From: Candidatus Zymogenaceae bacterium
Lineage (GTDB): Bacteria > Desulfobacterota > Zymogenia > Zymogenales > Zymogenaceae
Direction: 5' to 3'
DNA length: 34,364 bases
NCBI GenBank assembly: GCA_016931225.1
Contig: JAFGFE010000033.1
Location: forward strand, 1 to 34,364
Of this stretch, positions 31,947-34,364 are shown one piece after another. The notes beneath the pieces are model-generated. The model searched no databases and had not been told where the DNA came from. It worked only from the letters and a program-made list of their open reading frames with translations. Numbering within the stretch: the first letter of the stretch is position 1; each line of letters begins with the position of its first letter. The translations under genes were made by a program, and so were the position numbers.

Positions 31947-31970
31947 CGGCCGTTTTCCCGGCCGTTTCCG
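31947..31970 (+). terminator. Weak terminator hairpin after FmdB
   Basis: CGGCCG (31947-31952), 6-nt loop, CGGCCG (31959-31964), followed by TTTCCGTTTCC. Confidence 0.5.
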
Positions 31971-31985
31971 TTTCCATCAACGACG

Positions 31986-32018
31986 CACCGCCCTCGTCGT
32001 TCAACGACGAAGGCGGTG
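31986..32018. terminator. Strong hairpin between convergent genes
   Basis: CACCGCC-c-TCGTCGT (31986-32000), loop TCA, ACGACGA-a-GGCGGTG (32004-32018): 14 paired bases with one C-A mismatch. TTCTCTTTC follows on the plus strand. It probably ends the ORP-like operon and shields the convergent gene. Confidence 0.7.
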
Positions 32019-32045
32019 TTCTCTTTCTGTGCGTTTGGGTGATGG

Positions 32046-32819
32046 TTACTTTACTGGGTTTTCGAAGGAACAGGGCACCATCGTGACGCACTTGCCGCAC
32101 ACGTCGCTGGGTCCCAAATGACCGTATCGCTCGTCGTTCTCCTTCAGGACATCGTAGCAGGCAAATCGATCGAAGGAATCCTCCTTCAGGGCGCCGAACG
32201 TACACTTGGCGACGCACTTCCTGCAGCTCTTATTGTACTTATACAGGCAGTACTCGAAGAAGGGCTTTGGTGAGGGCGGTATCTCCGCGTCGATCAGAAG
32301 GCTCCCCAGCCTCCCCGCAGAGCCCTTTTCGGTGATGATCATCTTGTGCAGGCCGAACGTCCCCAGCCCCGCGATAAACGCCGCATGCTTGTGGGACCAG
32401 TCGGAGGTGAGGGTTTCTGGATCGAAGTTATGGGTGGGAGGAAGCGAAAGCGCCCCGATCCCGAACTCCTTCAGCTCGTCGACGAGATGTCTGTTCATGT
32501 CGATAATAAGCCTGTTTGTTTCCACGTAGGCCAGGGCCCACTGTTCGGAGGCTGCGCCCACCGAATCGTTGCTCTCGACGATCTCCCGCACAAAGGGAAG
32601 AAAATAGACGACCACCGTCTTGGATTCCGGGAAAAGCTTTTTCGGCGTTGTATGGGTCATGCTTACCGCGAATCGCAGCCGGTCGAAAGCGGGATCGGAT
32701 GCGGAGGCGAAGGCGATCAGAGGCGCCTCCCAGTCGGTGTGCGTCCCCTCGTTTCTTTTCCTGTTGGTCACGTACTCCTGGATGATATATCCGATCAGTC
32801 TCTCCGGGGATTCGGTCAT
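32046..32819 (-). CDS. QueG-like 4Fe-4S protein
   Basis: A 257-residue cytoplasmic protein resembling the epoxyqueuosine reductase (QueG) fold without a HEAT domain. The N-terminal part has PLIAFASASDPAFDRLR, KTVVVYFLPFVREI and the SLPPTHNFDPETLTSDWSHKHAAFIAGLGTFGLHKMIIT region typical of the family. The C-terminal iron-sulfur part has SCRKCVAKCTFGALK and CGKCVTMVPC. The usual second CxxCxxCxxxCP is incomplete, so it may carry one complete and one altered cluster. A true queuosine role is uncertain; many paralogues are uncharacterised reductases. The 262 bp upstream hold no gene. Confidence 0.78.
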   Translation of the reverse strand: MTESPERLIGYIIQEYVTNRKRNEGTHTDWEAPLIAFASASDPAFDRLRFAVSMTHTTPKKLFPESKTVVVYFLPFVREIVESNDSVGAASEQWALAYVETNRLIIDMNRHLVDELKEFGIGALSLPPTHNFDPETLTSDWSHKHAAFIAGLGTFGLHKMIITEKGSAGRLGSLLIDAEIPPSPKPFFEYCLYKYNKSCRKCVAKCTFGALKEDSFDRFACYDVLKENDERYGHLGPSDVCGKCVTMVPCSFENPVK

Positions 32820-33081
32820 CTTCCCTTATGCTCCTTTTTTCGGTAGGGACACAACGCCACACCCACCATCATCGAGCGCCGTTTTCAGTCGAAGCGATGT
32901 GTTTTGAAATCGTCGCATCCACAGATCATCCCTGCTCTCATATACTTTTTTTGTGTGTTGAAATCACAGGTCTATTAAAAAATGTGCCACAAGCGGTGTT
33001 CTTATTCGGAATTCCGTCTCGGCCGTTTCTATCGTTCCCTCCCCCATCTTTCTCTCACACGATCGACCGAACCATCCCTCC

Positions 33082-33531
33082 TCACCCTCCTGTACCGTGT
33101 AAGATCTCCTCCAGTATGAGGCCCGCGTCTTCAACCAGGCGGGGACACAAATCTCCAAAAACGCCCCGCTCGGCCGCCTTCAGCCGCTCATCGTTGTCGC
33201 TGATATCACATGCTACGAGTTCCCGGCAAATGATGGACCCGTGTTTCTCCCTGAACCGGGCGGCGAACCGATTGACCAGCTCGTAGCATCGATCCCGCGC
33301 GGCCCCATCCGCCGCATCGGTTACGCCGTGCTTCAGGCCGATGACCATCAGGGCGCCGGTGACGGCGCCGCACACCTCGCCCAAACGCGCCATGCCGCCG
33401 CCGAAGGGTTCGGCGATCTTCCGGGCGAGATTCGTATCGATGCCCCGACCTTCGCCGTAGGTCGAAAACACCGACTGAGCACAGTTGAATCCTTCAAGAA
33501 ACATGTTTTGAGCGTTTTTGGATTGGGTCAT
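33082..33531 (-). CDS. C_GCAxxG_C_C family redox protein
   Basis: A 149-residue protein of the C_GCAxxG_C_C family. The N-terminal FNCAQSVF supplies the first Cys. The hallmark GGGMARLGEVCGAVTGALMVIGLKHG follows, and later Cys sit in ARDRCYELV, SIICRELVACD and FGDLCPRLVEDA. Family members are small redox or cofactor-binding proteins, common in anaerobes. The ATG at 33531 is chosen over an upstream GTG because AAAGGA stands before it. Function unknown. Confidence 0.88.
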   Translation of the reverse strand: MTQSKNAQNMFLEGFNCAQSVFSTYGEGRGIDTNLARKIAEPFGGGMARLGEVCGAVTGALMVIGLKHGVTDAADGAARDRCYELVNRFAARFREKHGSIICRELVACDISDNDERLKAAERGVFGDLCPRLVEDAGLILEEILHGTGG

Positions 33532-33816
33532 GTCGCGTCCTTTCTTCACACATTACAAGATATATCGGGGTGTCTTCTGTGTCATCATTTCGGCGGTATG
33601 TTAGTATGAGGTAGTGTGATACATCGCCCTTTTCTTCGTACTGTTTTCAGATTTTTCAGTATACGATATACGACATCGATAAGATCTCGAACACTAAAAA
33701 AAACCGCCGATTTTTATCTAATCCGTGGTTCAATAGTATATTATGTGAAACAAGATATTCACGCATTTCATCTCCACATGGCCATATTCTACCACCCCCA
33801 AAATGGCCACACAACG
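33532..33816. other. Intergenic region, no gene recognised
   Basis: AT-rich. Contains a 7-bp inverted repeat TGGCCAT (33779-33785) / ATGGCCA (33803-33809) next to the following terminator. Confidence 0.4.
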
Positions 33817-33841
33817 AAAAAGGGCCGGGCGGGTCCCGGCC
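33817..33841 (-). terminator. Rho-independent terminator of the TPR gene
   Basis: Minus strand GGCCGGG (33841-33835), loop ACCCG, CCCGGCC (33829-33823), then CUUUUU. Confidence 0.85.
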
Positions 33842-33867
33842 TTATAAATCATCTCTTTTCTGATGCC

Positions 33868-34364
33868 CTAATATCCCAAAAAATGCAAGGCCTCGCACGC
33901 CTCATTCTCGCCCAGGTCACATGCCGTCTTCAAATCCGATATCGCCTTCTCCGTCTCACCCATATCATGGTATATTGAGCCGCGAAGATAGTAATAATAG
34001 GCCTCATTGTCTATGGTGAGCTCGATAGCCTTTGTGAGATCAAGAACGGCGTCATCGTACCGACCCAACACATGATAGCTCGCCCCCCGCATTTCATAAA
34101 AAGAGCTTTCTTCCGGGTCCAGCTCGATGGCCCGGGTGAAGTCGGCGATCGCATCTTCATGGTGACCCGATACATAATTGGAGGATCCCCGTTTGTTGTA
34201 GTATACTGAGTTTTCAGGGTCCAGCTCTATGGCCCTGGTGAAACATTCGATCGCTTTTTCTCGTTCACCCGCGCTGCGATACTCATCCCCCTTTTTACAC
34301 CACTCTTCGGCATCCTGCGCCCCGGCCGCAGCCGATACGCACACGAGGATTGTCAGCACTATAC
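33868..34364 (-). CDS. TPR protein, exported, 5' end outside the window
   Basis: At least 163 residues. The visible N-terminus (LTILVCVSAAAGAQDAEEW) is the end of a signal peptide with probable cleavage after AGA, and the frame stays open to the window edge, so the gene starts beyond 34364. Four tetratricopeptide repeats follow (about 18-150), with the consensus AI(E/A)xFTRAIELDPExSxxYxxRG in the first two. The C-terminus TACDLGENEACEALHFLGY carries the same AC...AC ending as the TPR lipoprotein at 13203. Role unknown; envelope protein-protein interaction is likely. Confidence 0.85.
   Translation of the reverse strand, partial: IVLTILVCVSAAAGAQDAEEWCKKGDEYRSAGEREKAIECFTRAIELDPENSVYYNKRGSSNYVSGHHEDAIADFTRAIELDPEESSFYEMRGASYHVLGRYDDAVLDLTKAIELTIDNEAYYYYLRGSIYHDMGETEKAISDLKTACDLGENEACEALHFLGY

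Overview
The window looks like a chromosome segment of a strictly anaerobic, selenium-using bacterium with Desulfobacterota (delta-proteobacterial) affinity. The reasons are a ferredoxin-linked 2-oxoacid oxidoreductase joined to an NADH-oxidising flavoprotein module, a selenoprotein-type selD in a selenium-trafficking operon, a sigma-54-controlled 'orange protein' (ORP)-like locus of NifX-family proteins and MinD/Mrp ATPases, and an MglAB pair. Species or genus cannot be read from the sequence. I see no insertion sequence, prophage or CRISPR array.

Layout. 1-350: hairpin-rich non-coding DNA and tRNA-Asn. 599-1695: mglB-mglA with their own promoter. 1782-7859 (minus): seven-gene operon porC-porD-porA-porB followed by NuoE-, NuoF- and NuoG-N-like subunits, probably one 2-oxoacid:NAD(+)/ferredoxin system. 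8014-10662 (minus): dnaX-ybaB-recR, with an A9 slippery site in dnaX predicted to yield a gamma-like short form. 11150-12854: small membrane-anchored protein, SRP RNA, two tRNA-Ser genes and tadA. 13203-19617: TPR lipoprotein, SulP-STAS-cNMP transporter, a small STAS-like protein, and two secreted paralogues sharing an unrecognised beta-rich module.

19936-23871 (minus): selenium operon yedE - tusA-like - cysteine desulfurase - DUF3343 - selD. selD reads through an in-frame UGA (Sec16); its true start is 20988 and a perfect hairpin overlaps the UGA. A good sigma-70 promoter lies about 510 nt upstream of yedE, leaving a long, structured, unexplained leader.

24513-31926 (plus): a PAS/AAA+/Fis sigma-54 activator, then a consensus -24/-12 promoter at 26031-26046 and a run of nine or ten genes: three NifX/NifB-like cluster carriers, a DUF5320 protein, an Mrp/Nbp35 ATPase, a Gly-rich zinc ribbon, two ferredoxin-MinD ATPases flanking an IscU/NifU-like scaffold, and an FmdB zinc ribbon. 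Matching GGTTGCA operators precede both the regulator gene and the sigma-54 promoter. This is the most interesting part of the window: an ORP-type metal-cluster assembly system with its own Fe-S scaffold.

32046-34364 (minus): a QueG-like iron-sulfur protein, a C_GCAxxG_C_C family protein and the 3' part of a TPR protein gene running off the window.
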